This document shows, in pieces, positions 9,829 through 17,685 of a stretch of DNA of 36,004 nt. Origin of the DNA: an uncultured Bacteroidales bacterium (GTDB lineage Bacteria > Bacteroidota > Bacteroidia > Bacteroidales > P3); the NCBI GenBank assembly GCA_900317955.1, contig ONIP01000038.1:1-36004 (forward strand). Reading direction: 5' to 3'. Under the pieces are notes generated by a model. It was not told where the DNA came from. It made no database searches and was given only the letters and a program-made list of their open reading frames with translations. Numbering within the stretch: the first letter of the stretch is position 1; every line of letters begins with the position of its first letter. Both the position numbers and the translations under genes were made by a program.

Positions 9829-11085
9829 ATGGAACCCATCCTTATCGAAAATGTGCTGCTGAACGAGAAGAGTACCAATATTCTGATAGAGAACAGTATG
9901 ATAACCGGCATTGGAACACAGATTCCGATGCCGGTTAATGCTGTCAGAATAGACGGCAGGGGCAAAGCAGCTTTTCCCTCCTTTGCCAATATGCACACCC
10001 ACGCCGCCATGACCCTGCTGAAAGGACTGGGCAGCGACCTGCCCCTGCAGCAATGGCTGAACGATAGTATCTGGCCCGCCGAAAAGAACCTCGACGGCGA
10101 GGCTGTGTACTGGGGCGCGAAACTGGCCTGCCTCGAAATGATAAAGAGCGGCACCACCCTCTTCAACGACATGTATTTCCTCCTCCACTATGCCGCGAAG
10201 GCCGTGGCGGAGATGGGCATACGCGCTATACTTGGAATCAATGTGTTCGGCGACGGCGACGAACTTACCGACGACTATTTCTGTCAACTGCGCGACGAAG
10301 TGGAAGGTGCAAGCGAACTGCTCAAACTCAGCATCGCGCCCCACTCGGTCTACACCGTCAGCGAGAAAGGGCTGGTGCACTGCGCCGAAATGAGTCACCG
10401 ATACGGCACACTCTTTCAAATCCACATGTCGGAAACTGAGAAAGAGGTGCAAGACTGCCTCGCCACCCATAATTGCCGTCCCTACGCCCTTTTGGACAGC
10501 CTTGGGGTATTGTCCTTAACCGAAGACCGTTTTACTGGAGCACACAGCCTCTATTTGGACGCAGAGGAAATCGAGCTCATGGCTCGCCACCACGTGACGG
10601 CGACACACAATCCTGCGTCCAACCTGAAACTGGGTTCGGGCTACCGTTTCCTGTACAACGAACTGCGCGAGGCAGGAGTGAACATTACCCTCGGCACAGA
10701 TGGCAGTGCCAGCAGCAATAATCTGGACATGATTGAGGCCGCACGCCTCATGTCGTACCTTCAGAAAGGGGTGCGACAGGACCCCACCGTGCTGCCCACC
10801 ACCGAGCTGATGCAGGTGGTCTCGGAGAACGGCTTCAAGGCTGCCGGAATCAATGCCGGGAGAATTGAGACAGGGAAAGTGGCCGACCTCATACTTGTCG
10901 ACTTGGAGAACCTGGCCTTCGTCCCTATGCACGACACTCTCTCAGGCCTGTTCTACGCCGCACACGGCGATGCCGTGGACACCGTCATCTGCAATGGCCG
11001 CATCGTGATGCACAACCGCCATGTGGATGGCGAAGAGGAAATACGCACCCAAGCCTTCCGACATGCACGGAAACTACGCCCTTGA
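9829..11085 (+). CDS. mtaD: Amidohydrolase, 5-methylthioadenosine/S-adenosylhomocysteine deaminase type
   Basis: This 418-residue protein belongs to the metal-dependent amidohydrolase superfamily, in the ATZ/TRZ-MtaD-like branch. It shows the metal-binding MHTHAAM (about residue 54), 'GTTLFNDMY', a later histidine in IHMSETEKEV, 'GAHSLYL' and THNPASNLKLGSG, and the LGTDGSASSNNLDM block with the catalytic aspartate. These features are those of enzymes deaminating methylthioadenosine, S-adenosylhomocysteine or adenosine; the exact substrate is not proven by sequence. It is 14 bp behind atpC and almost certainly cotranscribed with the F1 genes, which is an unusual partnership. N-terminal and C-terminal strands form the small composite domain typical of the fold. 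Confidence 0.85.
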   Translation: MEPILIENVLLNEKSTNILIENSMITGIGTQIPMPVNAVRIDGRGKAAFPSFANMHTHAAMTLLKGLGSDLPLQQWLNDSIWPAEKNLDGEAVYWGAKLACLEMIKSGTTLFNDMYFLLHYAAKAVAEMGIRAILGINVFGDGDELTDDYFCQLRDEVEGASELLKLSIAPHSVYTVSEKGLVHCAEMSHRYGTLFQIHMSETEKEVQDCLATHNCRPYALLDSLGVLSLTEDRFTGAHSLYLDAEEIELMARHHVTATHNPASNLKLGSGYRFLYNELREAGVNITLGTDGSASSNNLDMIEAARLMSYLQKGVRQDPTVLPTTELMQVVSENGFKAAGINAGRIETGKVADLILVDLENLAFVPMHDTLSGLFYAAHGDAVDTVICNGRIVMHNRHVDGEEEIRTQAFRHARKLRP

Positions 11086-11127
11086 GAATCCATCTTTCAT
11101 TTTTGCCCCAAATCTTGTTTCTAACTC

Positions 11128-11142
11128 CTCCTTTTCAAGGAG
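11128..11142 (+). terminator. Short hairpin after the amidohydrolase gene
   Basis: CTCCTT-TTC-AAGGAG forms a perfect 6-bp hairpin 42 bp after the mtaD stop. No T-run follows it, so it is a weak terminator candidate or a small palindromic repeat. Confidence 0.3.
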
Positions 11143-11310
11143 AAGTATTAAATAAAGTTAAATATAAAGACAGAGGGGGTATCCAAAACGCAACTTTTGA
11201 CTCTACATAAAAAGACATTTTCAGCCGATAGGCATTAGCTGTTCCGCCGCACTTATAGACTATGGAAGATTTATTTTTAGCAAAAAAACAATTATGTAAG
11301 ATTTATTTTG

Positions 11311-11318
11311 TATCTTTG
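11311..11318 (+). promoter_or_regulatory. -7 promoter element ahead of the DUF4143-type ATPase
   Basis: TATCTTTG fits TAnnTTTG exactly, in an AT-rich stretch. No clear TTTG lies at -33. Transcription would begin near 11323, giving a leader of about 140 nt that contains the octamer repeats at 11347-11430. Confidence 0.55.
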
Positions 11319-11346
11319 CAGCACAAAAATCGTTGATATGTTTATA

Positions 11347-11430
11347 CGTTAATTCGTTAATGTGTTAATTCGTTAATCTTTGATGCGCCAAGGACTAACA
11401 CATTCACACATTCACACGTTAACACATTCG
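11347..11430. repeat. Two clusters of 8-bp repeats forming an inverted pair
   Basis: The left cluster (11347-11377) runs as TTAATTCG, TTAATGTG, TTAATTCG, TTAATC. The right cluster (about 11397-11430) runs as variants of ACATTCAC and ACGTTAAC. AATGTGTTAA at 11359-11368 is the exact reverse complement of TTAACACATT at 11419-11428, so the leader of the ATPase mRNA could fold into a long AU-rich hairpin. The clusters lie in the untranslated leader just before the ATG at 11462. Confidence 0.6.
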
Positions 11431-11461
11431 AAAACTTATCAACATCTAACAAGTTAGCACC

Positions 11462-12670
11462 ATGGAAAACACATCTATTGAGGGTCTGTATGCGACATCA
11501 TTGGCAGCTGTACGGAGGGTGAAAACCGACATCCACCGCTACTTGTACCACCAAATCAACTGGGACAACTGGCTGATAGCCATCAAGGGTGCCAGAGGCG
11601 TTGGCAAAACCACGCTCATGCTGCAACACATCAAAGAAACCTTCGGGGACAGCCCCGAACAGGCATTGTATGTCTCGCTCGACAATATGTGGTTTGCCAA
11701 CCACACCCTGTCGGAGGTGGTGGAATACCATTACAACCACGGCGGGACGCACCTCTTCATCGACGAAATCCACCGCTACCCCCACTGGCAGACGGTCATC
11801 AAGAACATGGCAGACGAATACCCCGACATGCACATCGCCTACACAGGCTCCTCGATGCTGCGCATGGACAGCCGCGAGGGGGACCTCTCGCGTCGGCAGA
11901 TTGTCTATACGCTGCACAACATGTCGTTCCGCGAGTTCCTCCTGTTTGAGAAGGGGGTGGACTTGCCCGCCGTCGGACTCAGTGACCTCTTGGCCGACCA
12001 TGTCAAGATAGCCATGCGTGTCACCGAGGGGTTGAAGATACTGCCCTGTTTCGACAGATACCTGAAATATGGATGTTACCCCTTCTACCTGCGCGACAGC
12101 GACGGGTTCGGCGCACGGCTGCAATCGGTCATCCGAGCCGTGCTGACCGACGACCTCCCCGCCGTGGACGAAATCACCTACGCCACGCAGCAGAAAGTGA
12201 TGCGGATGCTGATGATATTGGCAGAATGTGTACCGCAAACACCCAAGATGAGCGAGCTGTATGCCACGCTCGAAACCAACCGGGAGCAAGGGATGAAGAT
12301 GCTGACGATGCTGCAGAGGGCTGCCTTGGTGCAACTGCTTACGTCGGAGAACAAAAGGCTGCACAACCTGACGAAGCCCGACAAGATATACCTCAACAAC
12401 CCCAACCTAATGTATGCCCTCACGCCCAGAGCCGACACCGGCACCCTGCGGGAGACCTTCTTCCTGAACCAGCTGGCAAACACTGCCGAAGTCAATTATC
12501 CCGCGCATGGCGACTTCCTTGTCGACCACCAGTACCTGTTCGAAGTGGGAGGCAAAAGCAAGACCTTCGAGCAAATCAAAGACATTCCCAATAGCTATCT
12601 GGCGGTGGATGATATAGAGATAGGACACCTAAACCGCATCCCGCTATGGATGTTCGGACTGCTGTATTAG
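11462..12670 (+). CDS. AAA-type ATPase with DUF4143-like C-terminus
   Basis: This 402-residue protein has a P-loop KGARGVGKTTLMLQHI (about residues 43-58), a Walker B strand HLFIDEIHRYPHW (about 98-110) and the sensor-like AYTGSSMLRM. The C-terminal part (LRETFFLNQL... VDHQYLFEVGGKSKTFEQI) is the nuclease-like domain with the E...GGK(S/N)K pattern seen in DUF4143 ATPases. These are very common in Bacteroidetes genomes in many copies; their cellular job is unclear and roles in mobile-element or toxin-antitoxin-like behaviour have only been suggested. The gene stands alone behind its own promoter. The same 35-bp element that follows the broken ATPase at 15379 lies 13 bp after its stop. Confidence 0.9.
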   Translation: MENTSIEGLYATSLAAVRRVKTDIHRYLYHQINWDNWLIAIKGARGVGKTTLMLQHIKETFGDSPEQALYVSLDNMWFANHTLSEVVEYHYNHGGTHLFIDEIHRYPHWQTVIKNMADEYPDMHIAYTGSSMLRMDSREGDLSRRQIVYTLHNMSFREFLLFEKGVDLPAVGLSDLLADHVKIAMRVTEGLKILPCFDRYLKYGCYPFYLRDSDGFGARLQSVIRAVLTDDLPAVDEITYATQQKVMRMLMILAECVPQTPKMSELYATLETNREQGMKMLTMLQRAALVQLLTSENKRLHNLTKPDKIYLNNPNLMYALTPRADTGTLRETFFLNQLANTAEVNYPAHGDFLVDHQYLFEVGGKSKTFEQIKDIPNSYLAVDDIEIGHLNRIPLWMFGLLY

Positions 12671-12683
12671 TTCCTCCCCCCCC

Positions 12684-12718
12684 TCGACCCTTCTTCGACC
12701 CCTCGGCGGTGATGGCTC
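12684..12718. repeat. 35-bp element, copy A (34/35 identical to 16400-16434)
   Basis: The element runs from TCGACCCTTCTTCGACCC to GGTGATGGCTC. It contains two tandem CTTCGACCC-like units and starts 13 bp after the ATPase stop codon. The second copy, behind the second ATPase, differs at one base (GATGG versus GACGG). Confidence 0.75.
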
Positions 12719-12800
12719 CAAATAATGAGAAATACAAAATAGAAACATACCGATAAACAAAACCCCATATCACCATGAAAAAAGTATTATTCTAAGCTGT

Positions 12801-12839
12801 TTCAATTTTCACTTTTCACCTTTCAATTTCCAATTTCCC
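12801..12839. repeat. TTTCAATTTCC-type simple repeat before the T9SS gene
   Basis: This is a run of variants of TTTCAATTTTCAC / TTTCACC / TTTCAATTTCC ending one base before the ATG at 12841. Its reverse complement resembles the GTTGAAAGTGGAG repeats found in frame inside the same gene at 15061-15097. It belongs to the pyrimidine-rich simple sequence that is frequent in Bacteroidales intergenic DNA. Confidence 0.55.
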
Positions 12840-12840
12840 T

Positions 12841-15288
12841 ATGAAAAAATACATCCTCCTCTCAATCCTCCTCGTGGCCTCCCTCGCCTCCCATGCCCAA
12901 GGCTTCGAGTGGGTGAAGACCTATACGGGTCAATCATTCCATGATGATGAGTATAACAGAATTATCAGTTCTGTTACAGACCAAAATGGGAATATTTATG
13001 TTCTTGGATATTTTACCCCTAATGCAAGAATTAATAGTACCAATTTACTGCCTTTTGTTGTGACAGATGAAAACGATGTACAAATAGGTGTGTTAGTCGC
13101 AAAGTTCACTCCATCGGGAGACCTAGCATGGCACAAAGCTATATATTCATTTAATAGCAGTAGTTTGGCTAATGATATCAGGTATTCTGGAGATAATTCC
13201 ATTACCGTAATGGTGACTTTTGAACTTCCATATAGTGGAAGTCATTACGATTATAATCCCGTATATTATTTGGACACCTTACTGACAACTGTTGGTGGTG
13301 GCTTAATGGTGACGGATAGCTTAGCAAATATGATGACCACCGCTTTTATTACGTTTGACTATGACGGGAATGTAATGGAGCAGCATTTTGTTCAGCTGGC
13401 ACATGTAGATACTACGGGGGCGACTATACGAATGGACAATATTATGGGTACCTCTGGCGATAACAGAATTGTCACTGGAGGTCTTTCAAGTGAAATGTTC
13501 AATATTGATAAAGAAGGTAATATCTATGTGTGTCGAAAGGCAATTGATTATCATAACTGTTACACTCCCCATGGAATAGAGGAACTATCTATCGAGAACG
13601 GTAGAATCGGACAACAGCGTATTCTAGTGGACGGACAGTATTCTCTGTACTGCACCCCATCTTACAGGTCTGACCATAGGAACCAGCAGATTCTCAAGTT
13701 TTCGCCTCACTTTGAACAGCTCATTGATGCAATATATGTTTTCGACTCTTTGAATATCCCCGATGGACTATATACAGATATAGGAGTCACCGCCTTTGAG
13801 AAAGACGATGAAGACAACCTGTATCTATCCCTTGGTGGAAACAACTATCCTGATACAATGCTCATCTCAAATTCTGATTCCTTGTTGTGCCTTTCCAGCA
13901 ATATGGTTGCATTTGACGCTTGCATGATAGGGTATACTTCCGATTTAGTCGCAACGCGGGTGGTGCAGCTCTCCTGTACACCCGACCCTATGAACATACA
14001 GAAATCATACTATTTCCATGGCACAACGTATGACAACGAAACCAATACACTCTACATTCTTGGTTCTGTGCAGAAAGACCCTCTGACAATAACTAACCCT
14101 GATTGTTGGATTACCTATCATGACGACACACTTGATTTGAACAGGAACCTCTTTTGGCTTCGTCTTGACCCATCCGTCAACAGCCTTGTGTCGTATGGAA
14201 AGGCAAGGTCATCAGCTGCAACTAGAATAAAACTAACCGATGGGGGACTCCAGCAGGCCAGTCTCGCAGTAAAAGGAGACCGCGTGTTTTCACAAGTTGG
14301 CTATCAAGGAGATATTTGTTTTAAGGATTCCACTATAGACTTAGGAGGTGCTGCACAGCATGGGATAGGTCTTATGTGTTGGGATGCGGATGGACACGAG
14401 ATAGAATACATTGACTTTAACGCTATAGGCAGTAGGAACAAAACAGGACGTGCGCATATAGTCGACAGCATTCTATATATGAATGGCATAGTAAATAGTA
14501 GTGCTGATTTTGGACAGCATCACATCAATTCTGTAAATCACGACCAAGCCTATCTGGCCAAGTATGTCGACCCATCTTTTATGACACCGTATGTCTACAA
14601 CGACCCGCGTGTCGAACAGGCTATCGAATGGAGCCAAGGCCTTTCATTCTCTCTTACCGACTCTCCCGTCACCCTTACCGCTACGGCAACAAGCGGACTG
14701 CCTGTCACCTATCATTGTGCCGACACCTCTGTGGCAAGAATCAACGGTAATACATTGCATCTTCTGTCCAACGGCACCTCCACCGTCACCGCCTACCAAA
14801 ACGGCAACGAATATGGATATTACCCCGCTACACCCGTGACCAAGACACTGACCGTTGCCAACGTCGGCATCCCCGCTGTTGAGAAGGCACAGATAAAAAC
14901 CTACCCCAACCCCACAAGCGGTCAGGTGACCATCGACCTTGCTAACCTGCCGCCGATACAGCCCGTGGTGCGCGACAGCAGCGACATACAGGTCACCCTC
15001 TCCGACGAGGCAGGAGCCTTCGTGAAATACGGCAATCCCTTCCGCCAAAGAGTCAACGTAAAAGTTGAAAGTGGAGAGTTGAAAGTTGAAAGTGGAGTCG
15101 TCACCGCCTACCTCACCGACATGCAAGGCCGACGCGAGGAAGTTCGCCTCACCCCCGCAGGCAACGGCAAATACACTTTAGACCTCACCTCCCGCCCACA
15201 AGCCACATACCTCCTCACCCTCACCACCGCCACCGGCAAGACCCACACCCTCCGCCTGCTGAAACAGAGCGATATCTTCAGCCGATAA
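12841..15288 (+). CDS. Large secreted protein with T9SS type A sorting domain
   Basis: This 815-residue protein has a signal peptide (KKYILLSILLVASLASHA before QG, residues 2-20). A long region of beta-propeller-like repeats follows (DQNGNIYVLGYFTPN, DKEGNIYVCRKA, DEDNLYLSLGG, ETNTLYILGSV), then a bacterial Ig-like segment near residues 585-680 (TATATSGLPVTYHCADTSVARINGN). The C-terminus is a sorting domain beginning 'VEKAQIKTYPNPTSGQVTIDL'. The sorting domain holds an unusual insert, KVESGELKVESG, encoded by a 16-bp sequence repeated at a 21-bp spacing. The middle (about 12940-14580) is clearly more AT-rich than the ends. Function is unknown: a surface or secreted protein with sugar, peptide or cell binding are all possible. 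No promoter of the usual type is obvious upstream. Confidence 0.9.
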   Translation: MKKYILLSILLVASLASHAQGFEWVKTYTGQSFHDDEYNRIISSVTDQNGNIYVLGYFTPNARINSTNLLPFVVTDENDVQIGVLVAKFTPSGDLAWHKAIYSFNSSSLANDIRYSGDNSITVMVTFELPYSGSHYDYNPVYYLDTLLTTVGGGLMVTDSLANMMTTAFITFDYDGNVMEQHFVQLAHVDTTGATIRMDNIMGTSGDNRIVTGGLSSEMFNIDKEGNIYVCRKAIDYHNCYTPHGIEELSIENGRIGQQRILVDGQYSLYCTPSYRSDHRNQQILKFSPHFEQLIDAIYVFDSLNIPDGLYTDIGVTAFEKDDEDNLYLSLGGNNYPDTMLISNSDSLLCLSSNMVAFDACMIGYTSDLVATRVVQLSCTPDPMNIQKSYYFHGTTYDNETNTLYILGSVQKDPLTITNPDCWITYHDDTLDLNRNLFWLRLDPSVNSLVSYGKARSSAATRIKLTDGGLQQASLAVKGDRVFSQVGYQGDICFKDSTIDLGGAAQHGIGLMCWDADGHEIEYIDFNAIGSRNKTGRAHIVDSILYMNGIVNSSADFGQHHINSVNHDQAYLAKYVDPSFMTPYVYNDPRVEQAIEWSQGLSFSLTDSPVTLTATATSGLPVTYHCADTSVARINGNTLHLLSNGTSTVTAYQNGNEYGYYPATPVTKTLTVANVGIPAVEKAQIKTYPNPTSGQVTIDLANLPPIQPVVRDSSDIQVTLSDEAGAFVKYGNPFRQRVNVKVESGELKVESGVVTAYLTDMQGRREEVRLTPAGNGKYTLDLTSRPQATYLLTLTTATGKTHTLRLLKQSDIFSR
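15061..15097 (+). repeat. In-frame 16-bp direct repeat inside the T9SS sorting domain
   Basis: AAAGTTGAAAGTGGAG occurs perfectly at 15061-15076 and 15082-15097, a 21-bp (seven-codon) period. It encodes KVESGEL-KVESG and interrupts the ordinary sorting-domain sequence between NPFRQRVNV and VVTAYLTDMQGRR. Confidence 0.8.
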
Positions 15289-15299
15289 TGGATGATTAT

Positions 15300-15330
15300 T
15301 TTGCCATGTGAAATAATTGTCGTATCTTTG
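15300..15330 (+). promoter_or_regulatory. Promoter of the second ATPase gene
   Basis: TTTG at 15300-15303, 19 bp, then TATCTTTG at 15323-15330: a complete Bacteroidetes promoter. Just after it lies TTGCGAA...TTCGCAA (15328-15361), an inverted repeat in the mRNA leader before the ATG at 15379. Confidence 0.75.
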
Positions 15331-15378
15331 CGAATAATTTCGTTGCGAAGATTTTCGCAATCATAAAAGACTAATTAT

Positions 15379-16387
15379 ATGAATCCTTTTAAGTTTGGAA
15401 CGATTGTAGAAGGAGATTTCTTCACCGACAGGGTGGAGGAAACAGCAGTGCTGCTTCAAAAGTTGGACAGCGAGAACCATATTGTGCTCATCAGTCCGCG
15501 CCGTTTTGGCAAGAGTAGTCTGGTGCAGAAAGTGCTCTCGCAAGTGGACAGGCCACAGATAAGGATTGACCTGCAATATGTGATGAGTGTGGATGATTTT
15601 GCAGCGCAATTGCTGAAAGCTATCTTCAGGATATTCCCTATGGAGAAGGTGCGTCATGCGATGACGCATTTCCGCATAGCTCCGACCCTCTCGATGAATG
15701 CCGTGACAGGGGCTATGGAGGTGAGCTTCCAGCCTACGGCCAACGCAAGTGTGCTGTTGGAGGATGCTATGGCTGTGCTGGAGAAGGTGACCACGGCGGA
15801 GAACCGTTTCATCGTGGTGCTTGACGAATTCCAAGAGGTGGTGAAGATACAAAAAGGGTTGGACCGACAGCTCCGCTCCTTGATGCAGCGTCAGCATAAT
15901 CTGAACTACATCCTGCTAGGCAGCCAGGAGTCGATGATGGAGGCCATCTTTGAGAAAAAGACCTCGCCGTTCTACCATTTCGGACAGATGATTCGCATGG
16001 GCAAGATACCCTACGACGATTTCCACAAATATATCACCGACAGGATTGATGCCGAAGGTGTGGCAGACGAGATTCTGCAGTTCACGGCCTGCCATCCCTA
16101 CTACACGCAGCAGCTGGCATCGCAGGTGTGGGAGATGACGCGCTGGAAAGACACTCGCGACGATATTGTGGAGAAGGCCGTAGTGGCATTGGTGGAGATG
16201 CACGACCTGGACTATGAACGGCTGTGGCAAAACATGAACCGCACCGACCGTTACACCTTGAAGCTGCTGGCACTCTCGCAGATGCCCATGCAGAACCGCA
16301 GTGAAGGCGGGCTATGTGGTTCGTGCACCGCAATACGAGATAGAAGACCCCTTCTTCCGCCGATGGATATTGAAGAATGTGCAGTAG
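15379..16387 (+). pseudogene. ATP-binding protein (archaeal-type ATPase domain), frameshifted near its end
   Basis: The first 300 or so residues are a normal member of the Bacteroidetes ATPase family: ISPRRFGKSSLVQKVL is the P-loop (about residues 38-53) and RFIVVLDEFQEVVK the Walker B strand (about 144-157). A helical C-terminal part follows, with HPYYTQQLASQVWE. After LKLLALSQMPMQNRS (about 16300) the original frame turns to nonsense and stops at 16428. The expected C-terminus, KAGYVVRAPQYEIEDPFFRRWILKNVQ in type, is present in the next frame from about 16303 and ends at TAG 16385-16387. About 15-20 codons normally between these parts also seem to be missing, so a deletion with frameshift is likely. 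If expressed, the product would have a wrong tail ending FDPSSTPRR, read from the repeat that follows. Confidence 0.82.
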
Positions 16388-16399
16388 CAGTCTCCCTCT

Positions 16400-16434
16400 T
16401 CGACCCTTCTTCGACCCCTCGGCGGTGACGGCTC
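16400..16434. repeat. 35-bp element, copy B
   Basis: This copy is 34/35 identical to 12684-12718. It begins 12 bp after the natural (other-frame) stop of the broken ATPase and runs directly into the AraC remnant. The position relative to the natural stop is nearly the same as in copy A. Confidence 0.75.
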
Positions 16435-16610
16435 AACTCTTCACCATCAACCAAGCCAAGCACCTCCTCATACAACCCGGCATGCCCGTCAAGAAAGTGG
16501 CCGACCGCCTCGGATTCACCGAACAGTTCACCTTCCGCAAATACTTCAAGTCCCATACGGGAATATCTCCCACCGACTACCGCAAGGGTAAAACAAATTC
16601 CACTTTTTGA
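16435..16610 (+). pseudogene. C-terminal stump of an AraC-family transcription regulator
   Basis: The frame reads LFTINQAKHLLIQPGMPVKKVADRLGFTEQFTFRKYFKSHTGISPTDYRKG and stops at 16608-16610. This is the second helix-turn-helix of the AraC DNA-binding domain, with the conserved 'vadrlGF.eqfTFrkyFKshtGiSPtdYR' signature. The sensor domain and the first helix-turn-helix are missing: just upstream the frame runs into the 35-bp repeat and the ATPase tail. An ATG at 16377 could start a 77-residue product, but it would not be a working regulator. It lies 76 bp before the flavin reductase gene, which its complete ancestor may have controlled. Confidence 0.8.
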
Positions 16611-16686
16611 CAATAATAACGGAGTGCATGCAATATTTCAGGTAATTTGCCGTTCCTTAACAGAAACTATCTAAAACTATACTGCT

Positions 16687-17253
16687 ATGAAACAACCTAT
16701 CAAAGTAACTGAAGCCATTTTCCCGATGCCCGTGCTGCTCGTTGCCACCTACAACGAGGACGGCAGCGTGGATGTCATGAACGCCGCCTGGGGCACCATG
16801 CTCGACCGTGAGCGCGTAGCCCTCAACCTTACCGAGACCCACAAGACCGTGGAGAACATCAAACGCCGCAAAGGCTTTGTGGTGCATATCGCTGATGCCG
16901 CCCATGTGGTGGAAGCAGACTACTTCGGCGTAGTGTCTGGCCACAAGGAAAAGGCCAAATTCGCCAAGAGCGGCCTCACCGCAGTCAAATCTCAATTGGT
17001 AGACGCCCCCATCATCAACGAATTGCCCATCGCTCTTGAGTGCGAGTTTATTGAATACCAAAGCGATAATACAGGATTGGGAGTAATTGGACGCGTATTG
17101 CAGACCTCCGTCGAGACCGGCAAAATGAAAGACGGCAAAGTGGACATAGAAGCACTCAACGCCATCGCTTTCGACCCCTATACACACGGCTACTACAAAG
17201 TATCCCAACGCGTAGGCGAAGCCTTCAAAGACGGCCTGAAATTGACGAAGTAA
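16687..17253 (+). CDS. Flavin reductase family protein (flavoredoxin-like), cytoplasmic
   Basis: This 188-residue protein has the FMN-binding split-barrel fold of the flavin reductase/flavoredoxin family: 'FPMPVLLVATYNEDGSVDVMNAAWGTMLD', 'LNLTETHKTVENIKRRKGFVVHIAD', 'EADYFGVVSGHKEKAKFAKSGLT', and the 'PIINELPIALECEFIEY' strand. No signal peptide is present. Members bind FMN and pass electrons, in some species to nitro compounds or in anaerobic electron transfer; substrate unknown here. A related protein with a lipoprotein signal is encoded at 19403-20113. It is preceded by an AraC stump and followed by a region without an intact gene. Confidence 0.88.
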   Translation: MKQPIKVTEAIFPMPVLLVATYNEDGSVDVMNAAWGTMLDRERVALNLTETHKTVENIKRRKGFVVHIADAAHVVEADYFGVVSGHKEKAKFAKSGLTAVKSQLVDAPIINELPIALECEFIEYQSDNTGLGVIGRVLQTSVETGKMKDGKVDIEALNAIAFDPYTHGYYKVSQRVGEAFKDGLKLTK

Positions 17254-17685
17254 AAGCCCGCCTTCCCCGCAGGCTCCCCTTTCTTGCCAAACGAACAATA
17301 GTTACACAACACTTCATCCACACTTGTTTCACTCTTTTGTAGTGAATGAAAGGTGAGGAAGAAGTGTTGCATTAAGGTCTATCGATACAATGAAATCCTC
17401 GACTGGAAGAATTACATTCCGACAACTGGCACAATATAAATATATTTTCTTCGTTACACAGGAAATAAAACACTTAATGCTCACTTTCTAAAACGCCATA
17501 GATAGTTCCATGCCGGAGAAGTTGCAAACGACCATCGGAGACTACGTTGCCATCGGCCGTTGGTTGCAGAAACTGGTAGATGACCTGATTTCAAATAAGA
17601 TTGAGAAAGACTAAGAAGACTATTACAACTACGAAAAGCTGGACTTCACCCAAACGACTGACAGAGACTCACATTTGACAACAAC
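17254..17685 (+). other. Intergenic stretch with decayed coding remnant
   Basis: No intact gene is visible in these 432 bp. Between 17492 and 17682 one frame reads as protein-like sequence, interrupted by a single TAA at 17612-17614: SSMPEKLQTTIGDYVAIGRW, then LQKLVDDLISNKIEKD, stop, EDYYNYEKLDFTQTTDR. Around 17380-17440 another frame gives YRYNEILDWKNYIPTTG. I do not recognise a family. The pieces look like the tail of a degraded gene whose frame has been broken more than once. Confidence 0.35.

Noticed and set aside
11498..12364. A 288-codon minus-strand open frame
   Set aside because: It is antisense to the DUF4143-type ATPase, which has Walker motifs in frame; the antisense translation has no family motif.
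12775..12795. Tiny frame ATG-KKVLF-stop before the T9SS gene
   Set aside because: It looks like the beginning of a signal peptide and may be a relic, but seven codons are too few to support a gene.
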